Shown here: positions 1 to 9,791 of the stretch, piece after piece
Layout of the letters: each line of letters begins with the position of its first letter
How positions within the stretch are numbered: the first letter of the stretch is position 1
Source of the DNA: Psychroflexus lacisalsi
GTDB taxonomy: Bacteria > Bacteroidota > Bacteroidia > Flavobacteriales > Flavobacteriaceae
Assembly (NCBI RefSeq): GCF_020164495.1
Contig: NZ_JAIQYZ010000001.1
Coordinates: 62,001-126,000, forward strand
Direction: 5' to 3'
Length of the DNA stretch: 64,000 nt
The notes under the pieces: model-generated
What the model saw: only the letters and a program-made list of their open reading frames with translations
Told to the model about the DNA's origin: nothing
The model's database searches: none
Position numbers and translations under genes: made by a program

Positions 1-959
1 AAGCTTTTTTGCTCTTCGTATGGCAGGTGCACTATTTCTTGGCATTGCTCTGAGCAGCAACCGTCCATCTTTTTGGCGCAATCTTCACATTGGATAAAGA
101 GCAAGTGGCAACCGTCGTTGGCACAGTTCACGTGGGTATCGCAGGGCGTCCCGCATTGGTGGCATTTGGCGATGACATCGTCGGAAATCTTTTCGCTTCG
201 GCGGTCATCGAACACAAAGTTCTTTCCAAAAAACTTATTTTCCAAGTCTTTGTCTTTGACTTGTCGGGCATATTCTATAATTCCGCCTTCCAGTTGGTAG
301 ACTCTTTTGAAACCCTTGTGTTTGTAATAAGCGCTGGCTTTTTCACAACGAATGCCGCCGGTGCAATACATGACGAGGTCTTTGTCTTCTTTATGATCTT
401 TGAGGTCTTCTTCTATGATGTCTAAAGATTGACGAAAAGTGTCAACGTCCGGTGTCACCGCATTTTTGAAGTGACCAATTTCACTTTCGTAGTGGTTACG
501 CATATCGACCAAAACAGTGTTTGGGTTTTCGATGAGTTCATTGAACTTTTTGGCATCGACGTGAATCCCTTTGTTGGTGACATCGAAAGTGGCATCGTTG
601 AGCCCATCGTGGACAATTTTGGGTCTGACTTTTATTTTGAGTTTTAAGAAGGATTTATCGTAATGTTCGATGGCGATGTTGAGCCTTACATCCTTTAAGA
701 AGTCAATACTATCCAGGAATGTTTTGAACTCTTCAAACTTTTTGGCAGGCACAGAAAGTTGAGCGTTGATGCCTTCGTGAGCCACATTGATGCGGCCAAG
801 AACGTCGAGTTTGTTCCAGTTGAGGAACAAGTAATCTCTAAATTCTTTAGGATTCTTGAGTTGATGGTACTTGTAAAAAGAAAGGGTAAAGCGCTCTTCA
901 CCAGCTTGTTCTATAAGCTGTTCCCTTTCTTTTGAACTTAGTTTATTGTACAGTTGCAT
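1..959 (-). CDS. trhO: tRNA uridine-34 5-hydroxylase TrhO, rhodanese domain (partial)
   Basis: Reads leftwards from ATG at 959-957 and runs off the left edge after 319 codons, so the C-terminus is missing. An N-terminal acylphosphatase-like region is followed by a rhodanese domain with the active-site loop CTGGIRCEK; the catalytic Cys is about residue 199. A Cys-rich C-terminal part (CHQCG, CANDGCH, CEDCAKK, CCSEQC) fits a zinc-binding tail. This layout is that of the TrhO/YceA (UPF0176) family, known to hydroxylate U34 of some tRNAs using oxygen. The function is inferred from family membership. It appears to stand alone; the neighbouring gene is broken. Confidence 0.93.
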   Translation of the reverse strand, partial: MQLYNKLSSKEREQLIEQAGEERFTLSFYKYHQLKNPKEFRDYLFLNWNKLDVLGRINVAHEGINAQLSVPAKKFEEFKTFLDSIDFLKDVRLNIAIEHYDKSFLKLKIKVRPKIVHDGLNDATFDVTNKGIHVDAKKFNELIENPNTVLVDMRNHYESEIGHFKNAVTPDVDTFRQSLDIIEEDLKDHKEDKDLVMYCTGGIRCEKASAYYKHKGFKRVYQLEGGIIEYARQVKDKDLENKFFGKNFVFDDRRSEKISDDVIAKCHQCGTPCDTHVNCANDGCHLLFIQCEDCAKKMDGCCSEQCQEIVHLPYEEQKS

Positions 960-1068
960 GCTATACTAATATTTGAGTTAAAAGAAATGATTATTGAAGC
1001 GCAAAGATACGATTTGGAATTTACGATATCAGATTTAAGATTAAGAATTGGCAATCAGCAGTCCTCAA

Positions 1069-1440
1069 TTATAAATTATTTAATCGTTTTTTGATGGTTT
1101 TACTTGATGCCACAAAAATAGAAGTCAATTCATTTGCCTCTTTATGCAAGAATTTCAATTCTTTCTTTTCGTTTAAATCTTTGATGAGATCAAGCTCTTC
1201 TATCATTTCTAACCAAAATTGAGTTTCATCGGCTTCTTCTATTACGGTTCCCATTTTCGAAATAAAGTCTTTGTCACTTTTAGCTCTACAAACAGCTCTG
1301 TAGTTTGGTGCAACAGAAGTTGAAGAGCGTATGATTTAGTTGGTAATTGTCCAACAAGTTGGTTTATTTGGCAAGGTTTCAACCAACTTTATCACTCTGA
1401 TTGCAAATTGCCTAGTACGCTTTTTCAGTTCTTCTTTCAC
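1069..1440 (-). pseudogene. Four-helix bundle protein (TIGR02436 type), interrupted by an in-frame stop
   Basis: Reading leftwards from a GTG at 1440-1438, one frame encodes a near-complete four-helix bundle protein (the former 'S23 ribosomal protein' family): KRTRQFAIRVIKLVETLP at the start, then STSVAPNYRAVCRAKSDKDF, FISKMGTVIEEADETQFW and KEANELTSIFVAS. One TAA at 1338-1336 breaks it after TITN, where family members usually carry Gln, so a single CAA-to-TAA change explains it. The part after the stop can start at ATG 1254 and encode 61 residues, but that would lack the first helix. Family members are small proteins of unknown function, often near rRNA or scattered. It is either a pseudogene or a sequencing error. 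Confidence 0.8.
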
Positions 1441-1513
1441 ATCTCTTTGATTCAGAATTTAAAATTAGTTATTTAAATCAAAAATCTTTATTCTAAAATT
1501 TGCAATCAAATAA

Positions 1514-2692
1514 TCAGTCAGGAAACACAGCGACAAAGACTTTAGCCGATTGGGCTTCAAATTGATGTTTTAAATCTTTGATGGATAATTTTCCTATTTT
1601 ATATTCAAGTTGCTTTCGAGTCCCACAAACAATCTCGTTTTTAAATTTAAATGGCGTTAGATCTTTTTTATCGTAGGATGATATATAAACTTTTATCAAT
1701 TGGTCAGGATTAAACTTAGAACTATTAGCCTCAGCTTTTGAATACGAATAAGTGTAATCTTTCAATAGGGAAATCACATCTGAAAGCACTGCGCTTGCAG
1801 TGGGAATGCTTCCAGCTCCTTTGCCTTGTAGAAGTTGTTGCTGTGCAAATTCTGCATCGATTTGCACCGCGTTATTTTCGAATTCAATAGAGGTTAGTAA
1901 ATTATTGTTTTTGATAAACTGTGGCGCTACGAAAGCGTTTAGTCCATCGTCATTGAGTTCAGAATGTCCCAAAACTTTTATACTGAAGTTTTTTTCTTTG
2001 GCAAATTCAATATCCTCTGGTTTGATGTGTCGTATGCCCAAATTCAAAATATCTTCAGGTGTATTCAAAACTCCAAAAGCGTGATAATTGCTGATGATGA
2101 GTTTGAATTTGGAATCCCAGCTGTCGATGTCCAAAGTTGGATCCGATTCTGCGAAACCGTGTTTTTGAGCATCGGTGATGATTCTATCAAAAGGCTGTGG
2201 ATTTTGAAACAAACGCGTCAACACATAATTACAGGTTCCATTACTAATAGCTCTCAGCGATTTTATGGAGTCCTGACCAAAAGATTCTTCCAGTGTTCTT
2301 ATCACAGGAATGCTTCCACAAACCGATGCTTCGTAAAGTAAACTCACATTTTGCTTTTGGGCTAAAGCAGTGAGTTCCTGGAAATGCTCAGCGAGCATCT
2401 TTTTGTTGGCAGTAATGACATGCTTTCTTTTTTCTAAAGCTTTTTTCACAATTGAATAAGCAGCATCGGCGTCATCAATCAATTCCAAAACAACATTGAT
2501 ATCTTTGTCTTCCAATATATCTTTGGGTTGATAGCTAAAGTGTTTTGCATCTTTAGATCTTGGTTTATCAGGATTTTTGACAACAATAGTCTTAAGCTCA
2601 ATGTTTGGAATTGTTTTTTTCTTGAGTAAATGATAAATTCCAGAACCTACACTTCCAAATCCAAATAATCCAATAGTAAGGTGTTGTGGCAT
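1514..2692 (-). CDS. hom: Homoserine dehydrogenase
   Basis: 392 residues. Reduces aspartate semialdehyde to homoserine with NAD(P)H, the branch point to methionine and threonine. The N-terminal Rossmann fold shows GLFGFGSVGSG (residues 8-18); the homoserine-binding half has TRLFQNPQPFDRIITDAQKHGFAESDPTLD-like family sequence, and GKGAGSIPTASAV near residue 295 is the family signature. No aspartate kinase domain is fused, and no long ACT domain is present. It is the last gene of the riboswitch-led methionine operon, starting only 3 bases after metX ends, so homoserine is made next to the enzyme that acetylates it. Confidence 0.95.
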   Translation of the reverse strand: MPQHLTIGLFGFGSVGSGIYHLLKKKTIPNIELKTIVVKNPDKPRSKDAKHFSYQPKDILEDKDINVVLELIDDADAAYSIVKKALEKRKHVITANKKMLAEHFQELTALAQKQNVSLLYEASVCGSIPVIRTLEESFGQDSIKSLRAISNGTCNYVLTRLFQNPQPFDRIITDAQKHGFAESDPTLDIDSWDSKFKLIISNYHAFGVLNTPEDILNLGIRHIKPEDIEFAKEKNFSIKVLGHSELNDDGLNAFVAPQFIKNNNLLTSIEFENNAVQIDAEFAQQQLLQGKGAGSIPTASAVLSDVISLLKDYTYSYSKAEANSSKFNPDQLIKVYISSYDKKDLTPFKFKNEIVCGTRKQLEYKIGKLSIKDLKHQFEAQSAKVFVAVFPD

Positions 2693-2695
2693 TAG

Positions 2696-3706
2696 TTATA
2701 ATTTAAAATGTTTTCGTAATATTAATTTTATGGTTTCAACTTCAATCAAAAATCCGTCGTGTCCATAGGATGAATCGATGATTTCTAGTGCTGAATACCC
2801 TATACGTTCAGCTAAAAATTTTTGTTCTTCAACAGGGAAAAGCAAATCGCTTTGAATCCCAATGACCAAAGTTTTGGCTTTAACTTTTGCAAGTGCTTTT
2901 TTACAGTTGCCTCTATTTCTACCTACATTATGGCTATCCATGGCTTTGGACAAGTACCAATAGGATTTTGCATCAAAACGTTTGGAAAGTTTCTCTCCCT
3001 GGTATTTTTGATAGGAGGATGCTCTGAAGTCATCTACTGTATTTTTTTTATCTATTTGAGTGGATCGATAGGTGTTGTAGTTTCTATAACTCAACAGAGC
3101 AATAGCTCTTGCAGCTTCTAGTCCCTTTTTTCCAGCAGTTTTATTTTTCTCATAGAATGTAGAATCAGACTCAATCGCCATGCGTTGTGTCTCATTCAAA
3201 GCAATACCCCATGAAGAATGCTTTGCGCTGGTCGCGAGTAAAACCAAATTTTTGATTTTATCTGGTTTTTGAATTGCCCATTCCATAGCTTGCATACCTC
3301 CCATAGATCCGCCCATCAAATATTGGATTTCTGAGATTCCTAAATCTTTACTTAAGAGGTTTAAGGTTTTGGCAATGTCCCGAATGCTGAATTTTGGAAA
3401 GTTCAATCCATAAATTTCATTCGTTTCAGGGTTGATGCTTTGAGGAGAAGTGCTGCCATAACAAGATCCTAGGATATTTGCACACACTACAAAATATCTA
3501 TCCAGATCAATTTCATTTTTTTTGTCGAAAAGACCAGGCCACCATTCTTCAGGGTGAGCATTTGCTGTGAGGGCGTGACAAATCCAAATAACATTTGAAC
3601 CCTCTGCATTGAGTTGACCTAGAGTGTTATAAGTTAACTCAAACTCAGCTAAAGTCTGTCCGTTTTCAAGTTCGAAAGGATGTTGATATGAAAATACCTT
3701 AAGCAT
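2696..3706 (-). CDS. metX: Homoserine O-acetyltransferase
   Basis: 336 residues, alpha/beta-hydrolase fold. Transfers acetyl from acetyl-CoA to homoserine, giving O-acetylhomoserine for MetY. The nucleophile elbow is GGSMGG (Ser about residue 134); the catalytic Asp ([12 protein letters not shown], about 284) and His (YGHDGFL, about 316) are in the expected order. Acetyl rather than succinyl specificity is inferred from the MetX fold and from the O-acetylhomoserine enzyme in the operon. The start overlaps the end of the OsmC-like gene by 8 bases, which suggests translational coupling. Confidence 0.93.
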   Translation of the reverse strand: MLKVFSYQHPFELENGQTLAEFELTYNTLGQLNAEGSNVIWICHALTANAHPEEWWPGLFDKKNEIDLDRYFVVCANILGSCYGSTSPQSINPETNEIYGLNFPKFSIRDIAKTLNLLSKDLGISEIQYLMGGSMGGMQAMEWAIQKPDKIKNLVLLATSAKHSSWGIALNETQRMAIESDSTFYEKNKTAGKKGLEAARAIALLSYRNYNTYRSTQIDKKNTVDDFRASSYQKYQGEKLSKRFDAKSYWYLSKAMDSHNVGRNRGNCKKALAKVKAKTLVIGIQSDLLFPVEEQKFLAERIGYSALEIIDSSYGHDGFLIEVETIKLILRKHFKL

Positions 3707-4163
3707 AGGCTTCTTCCTTGTAGGATGATTTTTTAATGTGATAATTTATCGCAGTTTCGTTACTCAAATTATCGTTGATAGGGCAGCGTTGTTTGACGCT
3801 TTTCAAAAGAAAATTGACACTTTCCTGAGTGGCATTGGTGACAAAATCAATGTCAACATCCAATGACTGAAACCCAGCCCTAACTTCTTCTGAAAGCCCT
3901 AAAAACTTGGAAGCATCAATATTGCCATTGATATTGATTTTCATATCGTAAATCTTGATGCCAAGATCTTTGGCCACCAGGTTGATCACTACATTAAGAC
4001 ATCCGGCGTAGCCAGCCAATAAATATTCTACAGGATTGGCAGCTAAATCTTTGCCGCCAAGTTCGTGAGGTTCATCCACCAAGAAATTGAATTGTCTTGA
4101 TTTTCCCTGATATAAGGTTGAATTGATACTCGATCCGTTTATTGAAAAGTTTGAAATACTCAT
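3699..4163 (-). CDS. OsmC family peroxidase-like protein
   Basis: 154 residues. OsmC/Ohr-fold protein with the two family cysteines: AGCLN at about residue 55 and RCPIND at about residue 126, consistent with a thiol peroxidase reducing organic hydroperoxides. It lies inside the methionine operon between metY and metX and overlaps metX by 8 bases. The position suggests a role connected with sulfur metabolism, perhaps protecting thiol intermediates, but that is inference; the substrate cannot be read from sequence. Confidence 0.88.
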   Translation of the reverse strand: MSISNFSINGSSINSTLYQGKSRQFNFLVDEPHELGGKDLAANPVEYLLAGYAGCLNVVINLVAKDLGIKIYDMKININGNIDASKFLGLSEEVRAGFQSLDVDIDFVTNATQESVNFLLKSVKQRCPINDNLSNETAINYHIKKSSYKEEAYA

Positions 4164-4177
4164 ATATTTGATTTTTT

Positions 4178-5527
<1,350 letters not shown>

Positions 5528-5565
5528 TCAGGATTGAAAGCACTGAGCTTAATAAAGAAATGAGA

Positions 5566-5619
5566 AAGCCTATGCGCACATAGAAACAATGCACGGCATA
5601 GGCTTAAGCATTCGCATAG
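5566..5619 (-). promoter_or_regulatory. Competing hairpins in the metY leader (attenuator-like)
   Basis: On the minus strand the sequence GCGCATAGGCTT at the upstream ORF stop can pair in two ways. It pairs 10 of 10 with AAGCCTATGC (5605-5596 with 5575-5566, 20-base loop), or 7 of 7 with CTATGCG around the inner ATG (5619-5613 with 5576-5570). The two pairings share the same 3' arm and exclude each other. A loose T-rich stretch follows, but no clear terminator. The pairing is seen directly; a regulatory role is inferred. Confidence 0.45.
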
Positions 5620-5713
5620 AAAGCAAGCTTAAAAAATCTGATAAAATGCAATTTGAAGAACTATTCAAAATGAATAGAAAAGATAGAGTTGTTTTAAAAA
5701 AGGAGTAATTCAT
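5570..5713 (-). CDS. Candidate upstream ORF / Met-rich leader peptide of metY
   Basis: A 47-codon ORF starts at ATG 5713-5711, 8 bases after the riboswitch P1 stem, and ends at TAG 5572-5570, 87 bases before metY. Its last 15 codons, which could also start on their own at ATG 5617, read MRMLKPMPCIVSMCA: five Met and two Cys. The first 32 residues are hydrophobic and Ser/Phe/Leu rich. There is no recognisable Shine-Dalgarno, as is usual in this phylum. The Met/Cys enrichment directly upstream of a methionine gene is what a leader peptide would look like, but translation is not shown. It does not match any protein family I recognise. Confidence 0.5.
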   Translation of the reverse strand: MNYSFFKTTLSFLFILNSSSNCILSDFLSLLSMRMLKPMPCIVSMCA

Positions 5714-5721
5714 TTTTTCTA

Positions 5722-5820
5722 ATTTATATGTCCCTTATGGGGCAGGAATTAGCACCTTTCAACACTTTGTTGAGGTTGCCGAGGGTCGCGGAGCCTGTCT
5801 CTCGCCTCTTCTTTATAAAT
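5722..5820 (-). promoter_or_regulatory. SAM-I (S-box) riboswitch
   Basis: On the minus strand, conserved S-box blocks occur in order: a purine-rich AGAGGCGAGAGACAGGCTC, then CCTCGGCAACCTC, then GGTGCTAATTCCTGC. The closing P1 stem is formed by ATTTATA (5820-5814) and TATAAAT (5728-5722). It is the leader of metY-osmC-metX-hom. No strong terminator follows before metY, so control may act at translation, perhaps of the upstream ORF that starts 8 bases downstream. That mode is inferred. Confidence 0.9.
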
Positions 5821-5850
5821 CACACACCAGTAAAGTGGTAAATGATAGGA

Positions 5851-5858
5851 CAAATATA
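5851..5858 (-). promoter_or_regulatory. Promoter -7 element of the metY operon
   Basis: TATATTTG on the minus strand matches the Bacteroidota -7 element TAnnTTTG and lies about 30 bases before the riboswitch P1 stem, so transcription would start near 5845 and include the complete aptamer. Confidence 0.6.
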
Positions 5859-5943
5859 AAACAGGATTTTTATTTTACCTATTCAAAAAAAAGCCTAGTA
5901 TGTTAAAAATAAGTTAATAATATTATCTGGTTTTCTGAAATGA

Positions 5944-5970
5944 AAAAAGCCCTGAGTTACAGGGCTTTTT
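5944..5970. terminator. Bidirectional rho-independent terminator
   Basis: AAAAAGCCCTG, a 5-base loop, then CAGGGCTTTTT: a perfect 11-base inverted repeat with T-runs on both strands. On the minus strand no protein gene lies directly before it, so it may end the candidate small RNA to its right. Confidence 0.8.
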
Positions 5971-6057
5971 CAAAAATGTTGTCAAAAACAACAAGATTAG
6001 GCTAATTCGTTGTTATACATTTTTATAATAGTCAAAATATAACAACGTCAGCCCCCG
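5944..6057 (-). ncRNA. Candidate small structured RNA upstream of recA
   Basis: Read leftwards from about 6057, three hairpins follow each other. The first is a long one whose core is a perfect 10-base inverted repeat (6047-6038 with 6017-6008, 20-base loop), extended outside by GGCT/AGCC. The second is short, GTTGT-loop-ACAAC. The third is the terminator at 5970-5944. A protein-less stretch ending in a good terminator suggests an sRNA, but no consensus -7 element was found upstream and no Rfam family was recognised. On the plus strand the same hairpins could sit in the recA leader. Confidence 0.35.
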
Positions 6058-6244
6058 TCGATTTTACAGCTGGAAATAGTCGTAAACGAGACTGAAATCC
6101 CATGTGTATTGGTTATAGATGTTTTTTTAAGAAATTTCAAATAATAGTCTTTATGAATAGATACCAAATACTTGGAATGGTTGCGGAACTTAATTCCAAT
6201 ATTAAAAAGAAATACTATTTTTACAAAAAAGAATTCAATAAAAC

Positions 6245-7267
6245 ATGGCAAAAGAAAATAGCGAGAAAGATGCAAAGTTAAAAGCGCTTCAATTGACTTT
6301 GGATAAGCTAGACAAGACTTACGGAAAAGGTACTGTAATGAAAATGAGCGACCAGGCAGTACAAGATGTGGAGGCAATTTCTTCAGGTTCTTTGGGATTG
6401 GATTTAGCCTTAGGAGTTGGTGGTTACCCTAGAGGAAGAGTTGTAGAAATATACGGACCAGAATCTTCAGGTAAAACAACATTAACGCTTCATGCAATTG
6501 CTGAAGCACAAAAGGCTGGCGGGATTGCTGCTTTTATCGATGCTGAACATGCCTTTGATAGAGCCTATGCTAAAAACTTAAATATAGATATAGATAATCT
6601 CATTATATCACAACCAGATCATGGTGAGCAAGCATTAGAAATCACTGAAAACCTAATACGGTCTGGTGCGATTGATATTATTGTGATTGACTCTGTTGCA
6701 GCCTTAACTCCAAAAAGTGAAATTGAAGGCGAAATGGGAGATTCCAAAATGGGTCTCCACGCCAGACTGATGTCACAAGCCTTGAGAAAAATGACCTCTA
6801 CCATAAGTAAAACCAATTGTACAGTGATTTTCATTAACCAATTGAGAGAGAAAATTGGGGTGATGTTTGGAAATCCAGAAACTACAACCGGTGGTAACGC
6901 TTTGAAATTTTATGCTTCCGTAAGATTAGACATCAGAAGATCCACACAGATCAAAAACTCAAATAGTGACGTCATGGGTAATAAAACCCGTGTGAAAGTG
7001 GTGAAAAACAAAGTAGCACCTCCATTCAAAATGGCAGAGTTTGATATCATGTATGGAACAGGAATTTCCAAAATAGGTGAAATTATAGATATTGGTGTTG
7101 ATTATGAAATCATCAAAAAAGCTGGATCTTGGTTTAGTTACGAAGACACTAAACTTGGGCAAGGTAGAGATGCAGTAAAAACTCTACTTCTTGATAATCC
7201 TGAATTGATGGAAGAGCTGGAAGTAAAAATAGTTGACGCTATAAAGTTGGCTAAGTCTGAAGATTAA
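6245..7267 (+). CDS. recA: Recombinase RecA
   Basis: 340 residues, the usual RecA length. Binds single-stranded DNA and drives ATP-dependent strand exchange. Walker A is GPESSGKTT (residues 71-79); Walker B is in the [12 protein letters not shown] segment; the MAW motif region [23 protein letters not shown] and the loop 2 region [28 protein letters not shown] are intact. Monocistronic, with its own terminator. No SOS-box-like sequence was recognised upstream; the spacer instead holds hairpins. Clear assignment. Confidence 0.98.
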   Translation: MAKENSEKDAKLKALQLTLDKLDKTYGKGTVMKMSDQAVQDVEAISSGSLGLDLALGVGGYPRGRVVEIYGPESSGKTTLTLHAIAEAQKAGGIAAFIDAEHAFDRAYAKNLNIDIDNLIISQPDHGEQALEITENLIRSGAIDIIVIDSVAALTPKSEIEGEMGDSKMGLHARLMSQALRKMTSTISKTNCTVIFINQLREKIGVMFGNPETTTGGNALKFYASVRLDIRRSTQIKNSNSDVMGNKTRVKVVKNKVAPPFKMAEFDIMYGTGISKIGEIIDIGVDYEIIKKAGSWFSYEDTKLGQGRDAVKTLLLDNPELMEELEVKIVDAIKLAKSED

Positions 7268-7290
7268 GCTAATTTATATACTACTTTCAT

Positions 7291-7317
7291 AACCGATGAT
7301 TAATCATCGGTTTTTTT
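7291..7317 (+). terminator. recA terminator
   Basis: AACCGATGATTAATCATCGG forms a hairpin with ACCGATGA/TCATCGGT arms followed by seven T, 23 bases after the recA stop. Confidence 0.9.
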
Positions 7318-7386
7318 ATGCTTTAATTTTTTAAACTGCGGCGCAACCTTTCTTCAATCCAGTCGTCTCTTAATAAACACTTCTTA

Positions 7387-7815
7387 ATGAAATATATCAG
7401 CAAACTATTTATTGTCTTTTTTATAGGTTCAATTGTTTTTGTCGGTTGCAGTGTTGATGATGACGAGAATTTATTTCAAACGTCTCAAGTATCCCCTATC
7501 TTAGATGCCAATGTTCCTGATACAATGGTTATGAGCGAAACCTACACTCTAGGAATTACCTATCAAAAAGATTCTGACTGTCATAGGTTTTCCAATTTTG
7601 ACGCTGTGAATCAAGGAGATAGTTTGTATTATGTCCGGGCAATAACTATATTTACTCAGGCTGCTAATTGTAATCAAGATACAGCAGGGGATCAAAAAGA
7701 AGTTGATTTCACCAATAACTTTGAGTCTAATTTTACTTTCAAGTTTTTGAATGGAAGAGACAGCTTAGGAGATTTTACTTATCTTGATAAAGATGTGATC
7801 GTGATAAAAGACTAA
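7387..7815 (+). CDS. Hypothetical lipoprotein upstream of an ECF sigma factor
   Basis: 142 residues. The N-terminus MKYISKLFIVFFIGSIVFVGC is a lipoprotein signal with Cys at position 21 followed by SVDDDE, an acidic run typical of surface-exposed lipoproteins in Bacteroidota. The remainder has two Cys (SDCHRF, ANCNQD) and no domain I recognise. The stop codon TAA directly abuts the ATG of the sigma factor gene, so the three genes 7387-9765 are one transcription unit and translationally linked. A role as periplasmic or surface partner of the sigma system is inference only. Confidence 0.75.
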   Translation: MKYISKLFIVFFIGSIVFVGCSVDDDENLFQTSQVSPILDANVPDTMVMSETYTLGITYQKDSDCHRFSNFDAVNQGDSLYYVRAITIFTQAANCNQDTAGDQKEVDFTNNFESNFTFKFLNGRDSLGDFTYLDKDVIVIKD

Positions 7816-8370
7816 ATGGAATTAAAGAATCTAATAAAGCGCTGTAAAAAGAATGACATAGCTTCTCAGAAGCTTTTGTACGATATTTTTGCTGATGTGC
7901 TTTTTAGTATTTCTTTAAAATATTCAAGAAATTATTCCGAAGCTGAAGACAATTTGCAAGATGCTTTTATTAAAATTTTTGAAAAAATCCATCAGTTTAA
8001 GCATAAAGGATCTTTTGAAGGTTGGCTGAAGCGAATCACTATTAATATCTGTCTACAGCGCTACAGAAAACAAAAGGTATTTGAGCTGGTAAACGAAGAA
8101 GCCCTAAAAGCTGAAGATGTCTACGTAGAAGATAACAGCTATTCTTTACAATTTCTTCTAGACTGTATCCAAAGCCTTCCGGATAGATATAGAATGGTAT
8201 TTAACCTTTATACACTCGACGGATTTTCTCATAAAGAAATCGCATTAAAACTTCAGATTACTGAAGGGACTTCAAAATCAAATCTTTCCAGAGCAAAAGA
8301 TATTTTACGTCGAAAAATTACTGAGTCCAATATTGATGAGGCCTATATCCGAAAAATTGATCATAATTAA
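7816..8370 (+). CDS. ECF-type RNA polymerase sigma factor
   Basis: 184 residues. Region 2 is seen at about residues 20-75 (YDIFADVLFSISLKYSRNYSEAEDNLQDAFIKIFEKI, then GWLKRITINICLQRYRK), and region 4 at about 120-170 (LPDRYRMVFNLYTLDGFSHKEIALKLQITEGTSKSNLSRAK). These are the -10 recognition and helix-turn-helix regions of sigma-70 family ECF factors. It begins immediately after the lipoprotein stop and ends immediately before the next ATG. The downstream membrane protein may act as its anti-sigma factor, but no classic anti-sigma domain is recognised. Confidence 0.9.
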   Translation: MELKNLIKRCKKNDIASQKLLYDIFADVLFSISLKYSRNYSEAEDNLQDAFIKIFEKIHQFKHKGSFEGWLKRITINICLQRYRKQKVFELVNEEALKAEDVYVEDNSYSLQFLLDCIQSLPDRYRMVFNLYTLDGFSHKEIALKLQITEGTSKSNLSRAKDILRRKITESNIDEAYIRKIDHN

Positions 8371-9765
8371 ATGAAATCTTCCAAACCCATAGAGCGATTA
8401 TTTCAGGAAGGTTTAAATGACCTTCAGACTTCACCTTCTCCAAAGGTTTGGAAAGGCATCGAAGAAAAATTGTCAGGGAGAAAAAAGAAAAAACGATTTG
8501 CAGCCTTTTGGTGGCAGGTTGCATCTGTAGCTGCGATTTTATTAATTTTTAGCTCTATTGGGGCTTTCTATTTTCAGAATGCAGAAACTAAATCATCTGT
8601 TTCATCAAAAGAAAATTCAGAAATTAAAAGGAATCTAAATTCAATAGTAGTTACTCCAGCTCAGTATAGATTTACTTCCGTAAGCACTGCACTTTCATCA
8701 TTTGAAAATGATATAGAAAATAGTTTGGCTTTTCAGCTTGAAGTTCCCAAATCCGTAATTGAATCTCCAAAGCTTGCTGATGCTGAAGGAGATGATGCTA
8801 TAAACCCTCAGGTTACTGGAATTTCATCGTCATACGTGAATCAACTGGTTAAGGCTGAGCTAAAGTACCTACAGAATTTAAGAATTGCTTCAAATCTTCT
8901 GAGCAATGAATTGAAAGAAGATTTGACCTTAGGCGATAATGTGGAGAAAAAATCCTTATTCGATGCTATAGAAGAAGAGCCTTTTTTGGTAGTTGAAGAT
9001 GATAAACAAATTTATAAGCCTTGGGAGCTAACACCAAATGTAGCTCCGGTTTTCATGAATTCCTTTAGTGGTGGTAATCCTATAGAAGCCAGCCTTCAAG
9101 GAAAGACAACCAGCAATCCCAATGTTTCATATGGGATTAATGTAGCCTACGCTATTAACAAAAAGATCAAAATAAGAACAGGAGTTAATCAGGTAGCAAT
9201 GGGTTATAATACTCAGGATGTTATTTTATCAACAACCTCGTCTTCTTTTAGTTCCGATAATTCTAATAATCCCAATATCAAAAATGATATTCTTACAGAG
9301 GTGACTTTGGTTTCTGCTACAAACAGAAGAGTTGGAGGCAGAAATGCTACAATGAGTGATCCTGGAAATTCATCTTTCTTAAGTTCAACATCAGAATATA
9401 ATTCTATTGGTTCATTAAATCATGAATTGGGATTTGTAGAGGTTCCTGTTGAAATTGAATATGCAATCATCGATAAAAAAATCGGCTTGCATGTGCTTGG
9501 AGGAGCGAGCACTTATTTACTGAATAACAACGAAATATTCTTTGAGGAAGGAGGACGTTCTTCCAGCATTGGTGAAGCAGAAAACCTTAATTCTTTCAGT
9601 TTTAGTGCCAATTTGGGTTTAGGTCTGGATTATAATTTTTCTGAAACTTTATCTTTAAATTTAGAACCCAAATTCTTGTACCAAATAAATACTTTTCAAG
9701 ATACGGATTCTAGCTTTCAGCCTTATTTCTTCGGAATATATTCAGGCATAAGATTCAAATTTTAG
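8371..9765 (+). CDS. Membrane-anchored protein with C-terminal beta-barrel-like region, possible anti-sigma factor
   Basis: 464 residues. The first ~48 residues are charged and would be cytoplasmic (KPIERLFQEGLNDLQTSPSPKVWKGIEEKLSGRKKKKR); one transmembrane helix follows at about residues 49-67 (WWQVASVAAILLIFSSIGAFYF). A long low-complexity Ser/Asn-rich region leads into a C-terminal part (about 240-464) with alternating beta-strand pattern, starting at SYGINVAYAINKKIKIRTGV and ending in a terminal aromatic strand (YFFGIYSGIRFKF), like outer-membrane barrel proteins. The N-terminus plus helix resembles single-pass anti-sigma factors. Location and role are inferred; the topology is odd because one helix and a barrel should not share one membrane. 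Confidence 0.7.
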   Translation: MKSSKPIERLFQEGLNDLQTSPSPKVWKGIEEKLSGRKKKKRFAAFWWQVASVAAILLIFSSIGAFYFQNAETKSSVSSKENSEIKRNLNSIVVTPAQYRFTSVSTALSSFENDIENSLAFQLEVPKSVIESPKLADAEGDDAINPQVTGISSSYVNQLVKAELKYLQNLRIASNLLSNELKEDLTLGDNVEKKSLFDAIEEEPFLVVEDDKQIYKPWELTPNVAPVFMNSFSGGNPIEASLQGKTTSNPNVSYGINVAYAINKKIKIRTGVNQVAMGYNTQDVILSTTSSSFSSDNSNNPNIKNDILTEVTLVSATNRRVGGRNATMSDPGNSSFLSSTSEYNSIGSLNHELGFVEVPVEIEYAIIDKKIGLHVLGGASTYLLNNNEIFFEEGGRSSSIGEAENLNSFSFSANLGLGLDYNFSETLSLNLEPKFLYQINTFQDTDSSFQPYFFGIYSGIRFKF

Positions 9766-9791
9766 AAATAATTTTTCAAAATAGAGTTAGC

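Noticed and set aside
5990-6110. Possible tmRNA (GGGGGCTGAC on the minus strand, a MYNNELA-like codon run, AATAGTCGTAAACGA on the plus strand)
   Set aside because: No acceptor stem, no TTCGA..CCA 3' end, and the pieces are on opposite strands in the wrong order.
6048-6377. 109-codon minus-strand ORF over the recA start
   Set aside because: Two thirds overlap recA antisense; no family resemblance and no fitting promoter.
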